From positions 62,001-126,000 of the forward strand of contig NZ_FNJO01000001.1 of assembly GCF_900104095.1 (NCBI RefSeq): 64,000 nucleotides of DNA, in the 5' to 3' direction. The translations under genes and the position numbers were made by a program. The notes under the pieces were generated by a model. The model was not told where the DNA came from. It did no database searches and was given only the letters and a program-made list of their open reading frames with translations. Positions within the stretch are counted from its first letter, which is position 1; each line of letters starts with the position of its first letter. Origin of the DNA: Ralstonia sp. 25mfcol4.1 (GTDB taxonomy: Bacteria > Pseudomonadota > Gammaproteobacteria > Burkholderiales > Burkholderiaceae). This document shows, in pieces, positions 47,190 through 56,250 of this stretch.

Positions 47190-47225
47190 AAAAAAGCGCA
47201 TCACCACCGTGATGCGCTTTTTTTC
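47190..47225. terminator. Bidirectional terminator between the rhodanese and CinA-type genes
   Basis: A perfect 10-bp stem AGCGCATCAC / GTGATGCGCT (47195–47204, 47209–47218) flanked by an A-run and a T-run, serving both convergent units. Confidence 0.9.
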
Positions 47226-47242
47226 GCCAGTCACACCCCGCC

Positions 47243-48043
47243 CTACTGCTCGACGATCTCGAATCCCATCGCGCGGACACCTTCAAACAACATCGCGTAG
47301 GCCGCCGGCACCAGGTCGGCCGGCCCCTTCACCCCCAGGTCGATATGCCGACGCCCAAGGCGGTCGCCTCGGGTGACGTCGCCCACCGACGGCAGGCTGA
47401 ACACGCGGATGCCCGGAAACGTGGCTTCCACCTGCTCCATCAGCGGCGTCAGCGTCGATTCCGGCGCCTCGAACACGTAAAACGCCCGCGACTGCTCCGC
47501 GTCCAGATGGAACAGGTGCGTGTAGTAGTGGTCGAGCACCCACTCCATCATCGGCCAGGCCATCACCGGGAAGCCGGGCATGAAGTGGTGATCGGCCACC
47601 GAGAAGCCCGGAATCCGGTTGTAGCTGTTCGGGATGATGCGAGCGCCCACGGGAAACTCGCCCATCTTGAACCGATGCTGGTTCTCGGGCGTGTTCAGGT
47701 CGGCCTTGACCGGATCGCCGTTGGCCGATTCCGCGATGCGCAGCGCGATCTGCTCGCGCGCGTCGGGATGCAGTGCCAGGTCCACGCCCAGTGCCGCCGC
47801 CGCGCACTGGCGCGTATGGTCATCCGGTGTGGCGCCGATGCCGCCCGTGCAGAACACGACATCCGGCCCGGCGAACGTCCGCTGCAACGTGGCGGTAATA
47901 CGCCCGCGCTCATCGCCCACGTACTCGGCCCAGTCCAGCGCAAGTCCGCGCTCGCCGAGCAGTTCGATGGCGCGGCGCATGTGCTTGTCTTCGCGCCGAC
48001 CGGAAAGGATCTCGTCGCCGATGACAATCAAACCGAAACCCAT
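47243..48043 (-). CDS. CinA-type molybdopterin-binding domain protein
   Basis: 266 residues with the MoCF-biosynthesis/CinA N-terminal fold: FGLIVIGDEILSGRREDKHM at the start, VVFCTGGIGATPDDHTRQ as the nucleotide-binding loop, and PGFPVMAWPMMEWVLDHYY. The C-terminal nicotinamide-nucleotide amidase domain of full CinA is absent, as in the stand-alone COG1058 proteins, some of which act as ADP-ribose pyrophosphatases. Exact activity is not certain. It lies about 60 bp downstream of the EI24 gene. Confidence 0.9.
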   Translation of the reverse strand: MGFGLIVIGDEILSGRREDKHMRRAIELLGERGLALDWAEYVGDERGRITATLQRTFAGPDVVFCTGGIGATPDDHTRQCAAAALGVDLALHPDAREQIALRIAESANGDPVKADLNTPENQHRFKMGEFPVGARIIPNSYNRIPGFSVADHHFMPGFPVMAWPMMEWVLDHYYTHLFHLDAEQSRAFYVFEAPESTLTPLMEQVEATFPGIRVFSLPSVGDVTRGDRLGRRHIDLGVKGPADLVPAAYAMLFEGVRAMGFEIVEQ

Positions 48044-48102
48044 GATGCCCCTCTTGGTTGAAGACTCAGGATGGAAAGCTCACGCTGCCCTTGTGTCCGC
48101 CA

Positions 48103-48978
48103 TCACGATTGCCGGATCTGGCGCACGTCGGACGGCGCCAGGTCGATCACGTCGCCCGGCGGCGGTGGCGGCGGGGCCGCCGCGGCCCGTTCGGCACGCA
48201 GGTCTGCCAGCGCGCGCAGGCAGAAGTGACCGAACCACAGCGCCGAGAAGATGAAGATCAGCACGTACAGCCAGAGCGTGCCGGCCAGCACGACCGGAAA
48301 CAGGAAGATGATGACAGCCGACCATACCCACAGCAAGGTGGGCGCGGAACCCAGCAGCCCCACCACCACGCCGATCGTCAGTAGCGGAATGCGGTGGCGC
48401 TTCATCAACGTCTTGCGCTCCTCGGCCGTGGCATGCTCGGACAGCGCGTCGTACGTCATCACGCGGTAGGTCAGCCACCCCCACAGCACCGGCGGGATCA
48501 ATGCAAAGAACGGCGGAATCAGCCACAGCGGCAGCGTGACCAGCACCAGCAGCAGGAACACCACGGTATTGCCCAGCGCCTGGAACACGCTGCCGGCGAT
48601 GCTGCCGCCGTGGGCCTTCTGCAGGTCCGGATAGGCGCGCTCCAGGTGCTTCACCACGGCAGGCACCGAGAACAGGCTGATGAAGATCAGCATCGAGGCG
48701 ATGACCAGCGGAATCGCCAGCGTCAGCACGAACAGCGGCGCCACGACGGTGCGCAGCGACTGCAGGCCGAGCCAGTCGAGTACGGAGTAGATCCAGCTTG
48801 TGAAGACCGAACCTTCCAGCAGCGCGCGGGCGGTGCCCATGATCGGGTCCCAGCCCCACCAGATCAGGCCGCCCCACAGGGCCGTGGCCAGGACGAACGG
48901 GATGACGGTCAGCATCAGCATGCGCGGATGCAGCTGGCTGACCACGGCGCGCCCAAACGCGCGAAGAATATCGTTCAT
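48103..48978 (-). CDS. EI24-domain (CysZ-like) membrane protein
   Basis: 291 residues with about six membrane helices and a Pro-rich cytoplasmic tail. The pattern LHPRMLMLTVIPFVLATALWG and IPPVLWGWLTYRVMTYDALSEHATAEERKTLMKRHR matches the EI24/etoposide-induced-2.4 domain family, which includes the sulfate transporter CysZ. Its length and motifs fit the general family; a sulfate role is not shown. Followed by the CinA-type gene on the same strand. Confidence 0.85.
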   Translation of the reverse strand: MNDILRAFGRAVVSQLHPRMLMLTVIPFVLATALWGGLIWWGWDPIMGTARALLEGSVFTSWIYSVLDWLGLQSLRTVVAPLFVLTLAIPLVIASMLIFISLFSVPAVVKHLERAYPDLQKAHGGSIAGSVFQALGNTVVFLLLVLVTLPLWLIPPFFALIPPVLWGWLTYRVMTYDALSEHATAEERKTLMKRHRIPLLTIGVVVGLLGSAPTLLWVWSAVIIFLFPVVLAGTLWLYVLIFIFSALWFGHFCLRALADLRAERAAAAPPPPPPGDVIDLAPSDVRQIRQS

Positions 48979-49048
48979 GCAGCGATCTGCGAAAAAGAGG
49001 GTTCAGGAAAGCCACCAGAGCCTAGCACAGCCCAAGGGGGCGTTCCCA

Positions 49049-50044
49049 TCACCCCAGACGCAAAAGCCGCTTGATGCCCAGCCATTGCTGGGACAGGAAG
49101 CCGCCACCGTAGTTGCGCCCGCGCCCGGTGGGCGGCGGCAACTGGTCGCGAATGCCGGTGGGATGGTAGACGTCGGTGAAGACGGCGGTGCGGAACAGCA
49201 TGTCCCACCACGGGAAGATCACGCCGTAGTTGCAGCCGCCCAGCCTCACCGGCCGCCCGTCGCTGCCGGCCCGCTCATGGCCCAGCCCGACGGCATGGTG
49301 CGTGCGATGAAAGCGCGGCGAGATCAGCAGCCGCTCGCCCAGCCAGCCGAAGTGCAGCTTCAGGTTGGCGTGCTGCAGGCTCTGCAGCAGTTGCGACAGC
49401 GCCACCAGCAGCACATACTGCGACGGCTCCACGCCCACGGCCAGCGCGGCCGTGGCGAACACGGCGTCGCGCAGGATGTCGTCCAGCAGATGGTTGCGGT
49501 TGTCGCTCCACAGCGTCATCTGCTGCTGGCTGTGATGCACCGCGTGCAGGCTCCACCACCAGCGGTAGGTGTGCGACAGCCGGTGATACCAGTAGTCGAG
49601 CAGGTCGAACAGCAGCAGGTAGACGAAGAAGCTGACCAGCGGCACCGACGTCACGCCCGGCCACCAGTCTTCCACGTTGATGCGCTGCCAGCCCAGCAGG
49701 CGCAGATGGCCCTCCAGGCCGTCCATCAACGGCGCCAGCAGGAAGAACATGGCCAGGCGGAACAGGCCCAGACGGTGGATCACCGTATAGAACATGTCGG
49801 TCCGGATGGCGCGGCGGTCGGTCACGGCCTCCACCGGACGCAGCTTTTCGAGCGGCCCCAGGATCAGCACCATCACGGCGATCTGCACCACGCCCACCAG
49901 CAGCCATTCGGTGCCGGTGAAGGCGTCCTCCGCATAGCCGCCAAAACCGAGGTTGTAGACCACGGGCAGGATCACGTCCTGGAAGACCGTGGCCTCGATC
50001 TGGCCGACCCAGAGATTGAGCCAGTTAGTGAAGGCGTCCCACAT
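49049..50044 (-). CDS. Sterol desaturase/fatty acid hydroxylase family membrane protein
   Basis: 331 residues with several membrane helices and the clustered histidine motifs of di-iron membrane hydroxylases: WYHRLSHTYRWWWSLHAVHHSQQ (HxxxH and HxxHH) and RFHRTHHAVG farther on. These bind iron in the family and hydroxylate or desaturate lipids. The substrate is unknown. Its ATG overlaps the stop of the deacetylase gene by one base (TAATG), so it is coupled to that gene. Confidence 0.9.
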   Translation of the reverse strand: MWDAFTNWLNLWVGQIEATVFQDVILPVVYNLGFGGYAEDAFTGTEWLLVGVVQIAVMVLILGPLEKLRPVEAVTDRRAIRTDMFYTVIHRLGLFRLAMFFLLAPLMDGLEGHLRLLGWQRINVEDWWPGVTSVPLVSFFVYLLLFDLLDYWYHRLSHTYRWWWSLHAVHHSQQQMTLWSDNRNHLLDDILRDAVFATAALAVGVEPSQYVLLVALSQLLQSLQHANLKLHFGWLGERLLISPRFHRTHHAVGLGHERAGSDGRPVRLGGCNYGVIFPWWDMLFRTAVFTDVYHPTGIRDQLPPPTGRGRNYGGGFLSQQWLGIKRLLRLG

Positions 50045-50901
50045 TACCGTTTCGATCCGGAAATTGGTTGCGCACCGGCTTCCACCGCGCCGTGCTGCGC
50101 GATCCAGTTCTTGTATAGCGGATGTTCGCGCAAGGTGGCAAAGCAGAATCCTTTCTGCTCCAACCCCGTCAGCAGCGGATCCAGGACAGCCGGCGCCCAG
50201 GGATCCTTGCGCGACCAGATGCCCAGGTGGGCCATCGTAATATCGCCATCGCGCAGGTCACGCAGTGCCTTGTCCAGCAGCGCCTGGTTCGGAAATTTCT
50301 CCGACGACAGCTCATCGCCCAGAAACCCGGCCGGCGCCCAGCCCACATGCCTGAAGCCGCACTGCTCGGCCCACGCCAGCGTCTGCGGCGCGGTACGGCC
50401 GCCGGGGGCGCGCCACAGCGGCACCATCGGCTGGCCCGTCATCGACTGGAACGCCTGCGCACTGCGGCGCAGTTCGGTACAGAACGAGGCTTCGTCCATG
50501 ACCACATCGTGGCCGCCCTGCGCGCCGAACTGCGGACGCATGGTGACCTTGCCGCCCTTGACACTGCGCAGGTACACATGGTCGAACGTATGGGTGCCGA
50601 AGGCGTGCCCGTCAGCGGCCAGCGATTTCCAGTACGGCGCCCACGACGGGTCCAGCGAATTGTCCTTGTTGATGGTCGGTTCGCTGGCCAGGAAAAACGT
50701 GGCGCGGATATGGTGGCGGCGGAGCGTACGGGCAATCAGCTCGGCCTGGCTCATGCTGCCGGTGTCGAAGGTCAGGTACAGCGTGCCGGCGCGGCAGGCG
50801 CCAGGCTCCTGCCCCGGCCCGGCCGCCAGCGCCACGCCGGCCACCGAAGCCGCCACGGGTGCCAGCACCAGCGCGGCAATGCGCGAAATCATCCGGCGCA
50901 T
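50044..50901 (-). CDS. NodB-fold polysaccharide deacetylase-like protein with altered metal site
   Basis: 285 residues with a signal peptide ending near AALA (about residue 27). The NodB core starts LYLTFDTGSMSQAELIARTL and includes RHHIRATFFLASEP and GHAFGTHTFDHVYL, then WRAPGGRTAPQTLAWAEQCG. The histidine pair His104/His108 is intact, but motif 1 reads FDTG (Asp46-Thr47) where deacetylases usually have FDDG, so one metal ligand is missing. Activity is therefore uncertain. It lies between the beta-propeller gene and the desaturase-like gene and is likely periplasmic. Confidence 0.87.
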   Translation of the reverse strand: MRRMISRIAALVLAPVAASVAGVALAAGPGQEPGACRAGTLYLTFDTGSMSQAELIARTLRRHHIRATFFLASEPTINKDNSLDPSWAPYWKSLAADGHAFGTHTFDHVYLRSVKGGKVTMRPQFGAQGGHDVVMDEASFCTELRRSAQAFQSMTGQPMVPLWRAPGGRTAPQTLAWAEQCGFRHVGWAPAGFLGDELSSEKFPNQALLDKALRDLRDGDITMAHLGIWSRKDPWAPAVLDPLLTGLEQKGFCFATLREHPLYKNWIAQHGAVEAGAQPISGSKR

Positions 50902-50928
50902 GTTGTCCTCAGCCTTGTCGAGTCAATA

Positions 50929-51915
50929 TCAATACAGCGGCGCGCGGGTCTTGAAATAGATGCCGTGCGGCGACTTGCCCACGCGGATCGTCTTCACCAT
51001 CTTGCGGCTGGCCACGTCGATCAGGCCCACCGAGCGCGCCCAGCGGAACGTCACCCACAGCGTCTTGCCGTCGGCGGTCAGTTCCATGTCGTCCGGGCCG
51101 GGCAGCAGGCCCGTGATGTCGCCCACCTTCGACAGCGTCTGCTGGTCGATGATGCTGATCGATCCCTGCACGCGGTTGGTCAGGAACAGGTGGCGCTTGT
51201 CGCCCACGGCGCGGAAGTTGTGGGCGCCCTTGCCGGTCTGGATCTGCTTGACCACGGTACGCGTGCGCCAGTCGATCACGGCCACGTAGTCGGCACCGGT
51301 CATGCCCACCAGCAGGTACTTCTGGTCAGGCGTGACCCAGACGCCGGCCGGCGCCGAGCCCGCCTCCATGACCCACATCACGTTGAGCGTGGTCAGGTCG
51401 ATGGCGGCGATCTGGTTGGAATCCTGCAGCGTGATGAAGGCGATCCTGCTGTCGGCCGTGAAGGCGATATGGCTGGGCGTCTTGGCCAGCGGGAACTGCT
51501 TGGCGATCTTGAGCTGATGGCCGTCCCAGCGGTACACATCCACGCGGTCCAGCCGGTTGCCAGTGGCGATGAACCACTTCTGGTCCGGCGAGAAGCCCAC
51601 CTGGTACGGATCGTCGATGCCCGGTACGCGCTGTTGCACCTTGCCGGTGACCGGGTCCAGGAAGACCAGGTCGTTGCCGACCGCGTTGGCCACGATCAGC
51701 GATTTCTCGTCGGGCGTGGCAATCAGGTGGTGCGGCTCCTTGCCGATCGGGAACGTTTCCAGAACCTTCTGGGTGTCCTTGTCGATCAACGTGACGCTGG
51801 CGTCACCGGAGTTCAGGATCGTCACCACCTCCGCGCCAGCGGGCGCGGAGACCATTGCCAAAGCCAGGGCGCCGACCGCTACCACCCCAGCCACAACACG
51901 ACGCAATGCAAGCAT
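50929..51915 (-). CDS. Periplasmic YVTN-type beta-propeller protein
   Basis: 328 residues from ATG 51915. A signal peptide ends at APAGA, followed by repeating blades of YncE/YVTN type, e.g. VVTILNSGDASVTLIDKDTQK, PDEKSLIVANAVGNDLVFLD, SPDQKWFIATGNRLDRVDVY and PDQKYLLVGMTGADYVAVID. About seven blades are visible. Such propellers bind partners or redox cofactors, but no function can be assigned. First gene of a run with the NodB-like and desaturase-like genes. A TAGAAT −10 (51949–51944) predicts a leader of about 22 bases. Confidence 0.87.
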   Translation of the reverse strand: MLALRRVVAGVVAVGALALAMVSAPAGAEVVTILNSGDASVTLIDKDTQKVLETFPIGKEPHHLIATPDEKSLIVANAVGNDLVFLDPVTGKVQQRVPGIDDPYQVGFSPDQKWFIATGNRLDRVDVYRWDGHQLKIAKQFPLAKTPSHIAFTADSRIAFITLQDSNQIAAIDLTTLNVMWVMEAGSAPAGVWVTPDQKYLLVGMTGADYVAVIDWRTRTVVKQIQTGKGAHNFRAVGDKRHLFLTNRVQGSISIIDQQTLSKVGDITGLLPGPDDMELTADGKTLWVTFRWARSVGLIDVASRKMVKTIRVGKSPHGIYFKTRAPLY

Positions 51916-51943
51916 AAGACCGCCATTTCTACACGAATCGCGC

Positions 51944-51949
51944 ATTCTA
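51944..51949 (-). promoter_or_regulatory. −10 element of the beta-propeller operon
   Basis: Minus strand TAGAAT, predicted start near 51937. No strong −35 is seen. Confidence 0.4.
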
Positions 51950-52067
51950 ACGTTTCGTCCGACGGTTGCGATGACGAGCAGAACCGATTCTTAAGCGTAA
52001 CTTACATTTGGATACATGTGAGCGGCACTTTCCATCGGGACCGCCCGATCCGTCCCGCTTTTCCCGA

Positions 52068-55000
52068 TCATCGCTGGATCGATTCCCACACCTTCTGCAG
52101 CCGCTTGACGGAGATCGGCTGTGGCGTGCGCAGCTCCTGGGCGAACAGCGCCACGCGCAGTTCTTCCAGCATCCATCGGAATTCGTCCAGCCGCGCATCG
52201 GCGGCGCCCCTGCCCTGGCTGCGCAACTGCTTTTCGGCACGCTGCCATTGCTGAACCAGCGGCGACATCTCCTGGATACGCTGGCTGTCGCGCCCCGGGT
52301 CGCCCTTGAGCTTGTCCACCCGCATCGCCATGCCCTTCAGGTAGCGCGGATAGTGGACCAGCTGCGTGTATGGCGTATCAATCACAAATGACTTGTGCAT
52401 CAGCCGGGCAAGCTGGGCTTCCAGATCCTGGTAGGCGGAGCCGAACGGCTTGGCCTGCAACAGCTTGCGCGGCAGCGAGGCGAATTCGGCCAGGATCGTC
52501 CCGACCAGCCGGGCGATTTCCTGCGCCAGCAGCGACAACCGCGCCCGGCCCTCGTCCTTGCGCGCGTTGAACTCGGCCTCGTTGCGCGGCAGCGGCGCCT
52601 GCAGGCAGGCGCGCTCCAGCGCCATCAGCACGATCTGGTTGCGCAATTCCTCCTGCGTGCCCAGCGTCATGTACTGCATGGCCATCTGCTGCAGGTTCGG
52701 GATGTTCTTCTCGATGAACTTGACCTGCTCGCGCAACTGCAGCGCGAACAGCCGCCGCAGGCCTGCGTGGTGGATGCGCGCCGCTTCCTGGGGATCGTCG
52801 AACACCTCCACGTCGCAGTGGTCGCCACGGTCCACCAGTGCCGGGTAGCCGAACAGCGTCTGGTTGCCCTTGCGGATTTCCAGCAGTTCGGGCAACTCGC
52901 CAAACGACCACGAGGTCAGGTTCTCGTAATGTCCGGCCTCGACGGCCGGCACATCGCGCGCGGCGATGCTCTGGAACGACTGCTGCGCCTGCCCGCCCAG
53001 TTCGGCGCGCAGTTGGGCGAGGTTGCGGCCCATGTCCAGCTGGCGACCGTGCTCGTCGATCACCTTGAAGTTCATCGTGTGGTGCGCCGGCAGCGTTTCT
53101 AGCTTGAAGTCGGCGCGCCGGATCATCGTTCCCGTCTGCTCGCGCACGTCGGCGATCAGCACGTCGAGCAGGTCGCCTTCGCCGAACGGCTGGCGGTCGA
53201 CAAACCGGGCCGCGTAGTCGGGCAGCGGCACGCAATGGCGGCGCAGCTTCTGCGGCAGCGACTTCAGCAGCAGATGCACCTTTTCCTTGATCATGCCCGG
53301 CACCAGCCATTCGGCACGCTCGGGCCGGACCTGGTTCAGCGCGTACAGCGGCACGGTCAGGGTCACGCCGTCGCGGTGGCTGCCGGGCTCGAAGTGGTAC
53401 GACAAACCCATGTCGATGCCGGCAATGGGCAGCACCTTCGGGAACAGGTCGGTCGTGATGCCGGCCGCCTCGTGCCGCATCAGTTCGTCGCGGTTCAGGT
53501 ACAGCAGCTTGCGGTCCCTGGCCGATTCGGCCTGGTACCACTTCTCGAAAGCCACCTGGTTGTGGATGTCCGCCGGAATGGCCTTGTCGTAGAACGCGTA
53601 GATCAGGGCATCGTCCACCAGCACGTCCTGCCGGCGCGACTTGTGCTCCAGGTTCTCGATCTCGCGCACCAGCCGCTGGTTATGGGCGAAGAACGGCAGC
53701 CGGGTGTCGAATTCGCCTTCCACCAGCGCGCTGCGGATAAACAGCTCGCGCGCCTCGACCGGGTTCATCGGCCCGAAATCCACCCGCCGATGCTGGTAGA
53801 CCGGCAGGCCGTACAGCGTGCCGCGTTCCAGCGCCAGCACCTGGCCAGCCTTTTTCTCCCAGTGCGGCTCGCTCCAGCTCACCTTGAGCAGATGCTTGCC
53901 AACCTGTTCGACCCATTCCGGCTCCACGCGGGCCAGCGTGCGCCCATACAGCCGGCTGGTTTCGACCAGTTCGGCGGCGATGATCCAGCGGCCAACCTTG
54001 CGCGCGATCAGCGATCCCGGCCACAGGTGGAACTTGATGCCGCGCGCGCCCAGGTACTCGCGGCCCTTGCCGTCGGCCTCGTCGAGCTTCAGGCCCACGT
54101 TGCCCAGCAAGCCCGTCAGCAACGCCTTGTGCAACTGCTCGAAGGTCGGCTCGGACTCGTTCAGGCGCCAGCCCTGCTCGCTGACCGTGGTATGCAGCTG
54201 CGAATGCACATCGCGCCATTCGCGCAGGCGCACGTGCGACAGGAAGTTGCTGCGGCACTGGTCCTGCAGCTGGCGGTTGGTCTTTTTGTGGGCGACGGCT
54301 TCCTCGAACCACTTCCACAGCTTGACCCATCCCAGGAACTCGGACTTTTCGTCCATGAACTTGCGATGGGCCTGGTCGGCCGCTTCCTGGGCTTCCTGCG
54401 GACGCTCGCGCGGGTCCTGCACCGACAGCGCGCTGGCGATGATCAGCACTTCTTTCAGGCAGTGGTGGTCGCGGGCGGCCAGGATCATCCGGGCCACGCG
54501 CGGATCGAGTGGCAGTTTCGCCAGTTGGCGGCCGGTGCCGGTCAGCTGGTTGCCTTCGTCGAGCGCACCCAGTTCCTGCAGCAGCTGGTAGCCATCGGCC
54601 ACGGCGCGGCCCAGCGGCGGCTCGATAAACGGGAAGGCCTCGATATCGGTCAGTCGCAGCGCCTTCATGCGCAGGATGACCGCCGCCAGCGACGAGCGCA
54701 GGATTTCCGGGTCGGTAAAGCGCGGCCGGCCCACGAAGTCGCTTTCCTCGTATAGCCGGATGCAGACGCCGTCGGCCACCCGGCCGCAGCGGCCGGCGCG
54801 CTGGTTGGCGGCCGCCTGCGAGATCGACTCGATCTGCAGCTGTTCCACCTTGTTGCGGTACGAATAGCGTTTCACGCGCGCCAGCCCAGTATCCACCACG
54901 TAGCGGATGCCGGGCACCGTGAGCGACGTTTCGGCCACGTTGGTGGCCAGCACGATACGGCGGGCGTTCGACGGCCGGAACACGCGCTCCTGCTCCTGCA

Positions 55001-56213
55001 CGGACAGCCGCGCGAACAGCGGCAGGATTTCGGTATGCGGCGGATGATGCTTGCGCAGCGCCTCGGCGGCCTCGCGGATCTCGCGCTCGCCGGGCAGGAA
55101 GACCAGCACGTCTCCGGGGCCCAGCCGGCACAGTTCGTCCACGGCATCGACGATGCCGTCGTACAGGTCGCGTTCCTTCGCCTTTTCCGAGCGCGGCGCG
55201 GCCATCTGACCCGGTGCCGGCTTGTCTTCCTGGATCGGGCGGTAACGGATTTCCACCGGATACAGGCGGCCGCTGACCTCGATCACGGGCGCCGGCTTGC
55301 CATCGCGCGCGAAATGCTCGGCGAATCGCTTCGCATCGATGGTGGCCGACGTGATGATCACCTTCAGGTCCGGCCGCTTCGGCAGGATCTGGCGCAGGTA
55401 GCCGATCAGGAAGTCGATATTGAGGCTGCGCTCGTGCGCCTCGTCGATGATGATCGTGTCGTAGGCGCGCAGCAGCGGGTCGTTCTGCGTCTCGGCCAGC
55501 AGGATGCCGTCTGTCATCAGCTTGACCGACGCGCCAGCGGACATGGTGTCGTTGAAGCGCACCTGGTAGCCGACGTGCTCGCCGACCGGCGTGCCCAGTT
55601 CCTGCGCGATGCGCTTGGCCGTGGACGTGGCGGCAATCCGCCGCGGCTGCGTGTGGCCGATCAGGCCGCCGCCGGGCTTGCCCTCGCGGGCCGGGCCACG
55701 CCCGACCGACAGCGCGATCTTGGGCAGCTGCGTGGTCTTGCCCGAGCCGGTCTCGCCGGAAACGATCACCACCTGGTTGGCCAGCAGCGCCTGCGCGATC
55801 TCGTCGCGGCGGGCCGATACCGGCAGGGCCTCCGGGAACGTGATCTCGGGCAGCGGATTGGCCAGCCGCACCGGCTGGGGCGGGCGCGGCGGGCGCTGAC
55901 TGCCTTCGGGGCGCGGCGGGCGCTGGCTGCCTTCGGGGCGTGGCGGGCGCTGGCTGCCTTCGGGCCGCGGCGGACGCGGAGCGCCGTCCTGGCGCTGCGC
56001 ACGGGGCTGACGCGGCTGATCCTGGGATTGCGACGGCGTCCGGAAATGCGTCTGCGGCTGCTTCTGCGGCTGCTTCCGGGGCTGCTGCGGGGCCTGTGCT
56101 GGCGGGCGAGCGCCATCGCCCGCGTCGCGCGGAGCGGGGTTCTGGCTGGCCTGGGAGGAGGTAGCTTCGGCGGGGTTGGCCGGGGCGGGCCTGGCGGGGC
56201 GTTGTGCTGACAT
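52068..56213 (-). CDS. hrpA: ATP-dependent RNA helicase HrpA
   Basis: DEAH-box helicase of 1381 residues, slightly longer than E. coli HrpA because of an N-terminal Pro/Gln/Arg-rich extension (about 1–125) that includes three copies of a 9-residue unit. Then: motif I GETGSGKTTQLPK, motif II DEAH in IIIDEAHERSLNIDFL, SAT motif (IITSATIDAKRFAEHF), motif VI with QRAGRCGRV, and the long HrpA C-terminal region. In E. coli HrpA resolves stalled ribosomes and acts on mRNA. Its ATG lies 23 bases from the argA start on the opposite strand, with a shared palindromic −10. Confidence 0.97.
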   Translation of the reverse strand: MSAQRPARPAPANPAEATSSQASQNPAPRDAGDGARPPAQAPQQPRKQPQKQPQTHFRTPSQSQDQPRQPRAQRQDGAPRPPRPEGSQRPPRPEGSQRPPRPEGSQRPPRPPQPVRLANPLPEITFPEALPVSARRDEIAQALLANQVVIVSGETGSGKTTQLPKIALSVGRGPAREGKPGGGLIGHTQPRRIAATSTAKRIAQELGTPVGEHVGYQVRFNDTMSAGASVKLMTDGILLAETQNDPLLRAYDTIIIDEAHERSLNIDFLIGYLRQILPKRPDLKVIITSATIDAKRFAEHFARDGKPAPVIEVSGRLYPVEIRYRPIQEDKPAPGQMAAPRSEKAKERDLYDGIVDAVDELCRLGPGDVLVFLPGEREIREAAEALRKHHPPHTEILPLFARLSVQEQERVFRPSNARRIVLATNVAETSLTVPGIRYVVDTGLARVKRYSYRNKVEQLQIESISQAAANQRAGRCGRVADGVCIRLYEESDFVGRPRFTDPEILRSSLAAVILRMKALRLTDIEAFPFIEPPLGRAVADGYQLLQELGALDEGNQLTGTGRQLAKLPLDPRVARMILAARDHHCLKEVLIIASALSVQDPRERPQEAQEAADQAHRKFMDEKSEFLGWVKLWKWFEEAVAHKKTNRQLQDQCRSNFLSHVRLREWRDVHSQLHTTVSEQGWRLNESEPTFEQLHKALLTGLLGNVGLKLDEADGKGREYLGARGIKFHLWPGSLIARKVGRWIIAAELVETSRLYGRTLARVEPEWVEQVGKHLLKVSWSEPHWEKKAGQVLALERGTLYGLPVYQHRRVDFGPMNPVEARELFIRSALVEGEFDTRLPFFAHNQRLVREIENLEHKSRRQDVLVDDALIYAFYDKAIPADIHNQVAFEKWYQAESARDRKLLYLNRDELMRHEAAGITTDLFPKVLPIAGIDMGLSYHFEPGSHRDGVTLTVPLYALNQVRPERAEWLVPGMIKEKVHLLLKSLPQKLRRHCVPLPDYAARFVDRQPFGEGDLLDVLIADVREQTGTMIRRADFKLETLPAHHTMNFKVIDEHGRQLDMGRNLAQLRAELGGQAQQSFQSIAARDVPAVEAGHYENLTSWSFGELPELLEIRKGNQTLFGYPALVDRGDHCDVEVFDDPQEAARIHHAGLRRLFALQLREQVKFIEKNIPNLQQMAMQYMTLGTQEELRNQIVLMALERACLQAPLPRNEAEFNARKDEGRARLSLLAQEIARLVGTILAEFASLPRKLLQAKPFGSAYQDLEAQLARLMHKSFVIDTPYTQLVHYPRYLKGMAMRVDKLKGDPGRDSQRIQEMSPLVQQWQRAEKQLRSQGRGAADARLDEFRWMLEELRVALFAQELRTPQPISVKRLQKVWESIQR
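55891..55971 (-). repeat. Three 27-bp tandem repeats in hrpA
   Basis: Units 55891–55917, 55918–55944 and 55945–55971 differ by only one to two bases and encode PPRPEGSQR. They lie in the disordered N-terminal extension. The unit keeps the frame. Confidence 0.9.
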
Positions 56214-56250
56214 TGGCCGGGATTATAATCCGCCGCATGAACGCCAGAAC
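56202..56250. promoter_or_regulatory. Shared divergent hrpA/argA promoter with palindromic −10
   Basis: GATTATAATC (56221–56230) is a perfect palindrome, giving TATAAT on both strands (56224–56229 for argA, 56227–56222 for hrpA). The predicted starts, seven bases past each −10, fall within two bases of both ATGs. A −35-like TTGTGC (56202–56207) serves argA with a 16-bp spacer. No ribosome binding site precedes either start. Confidence 0.75.
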
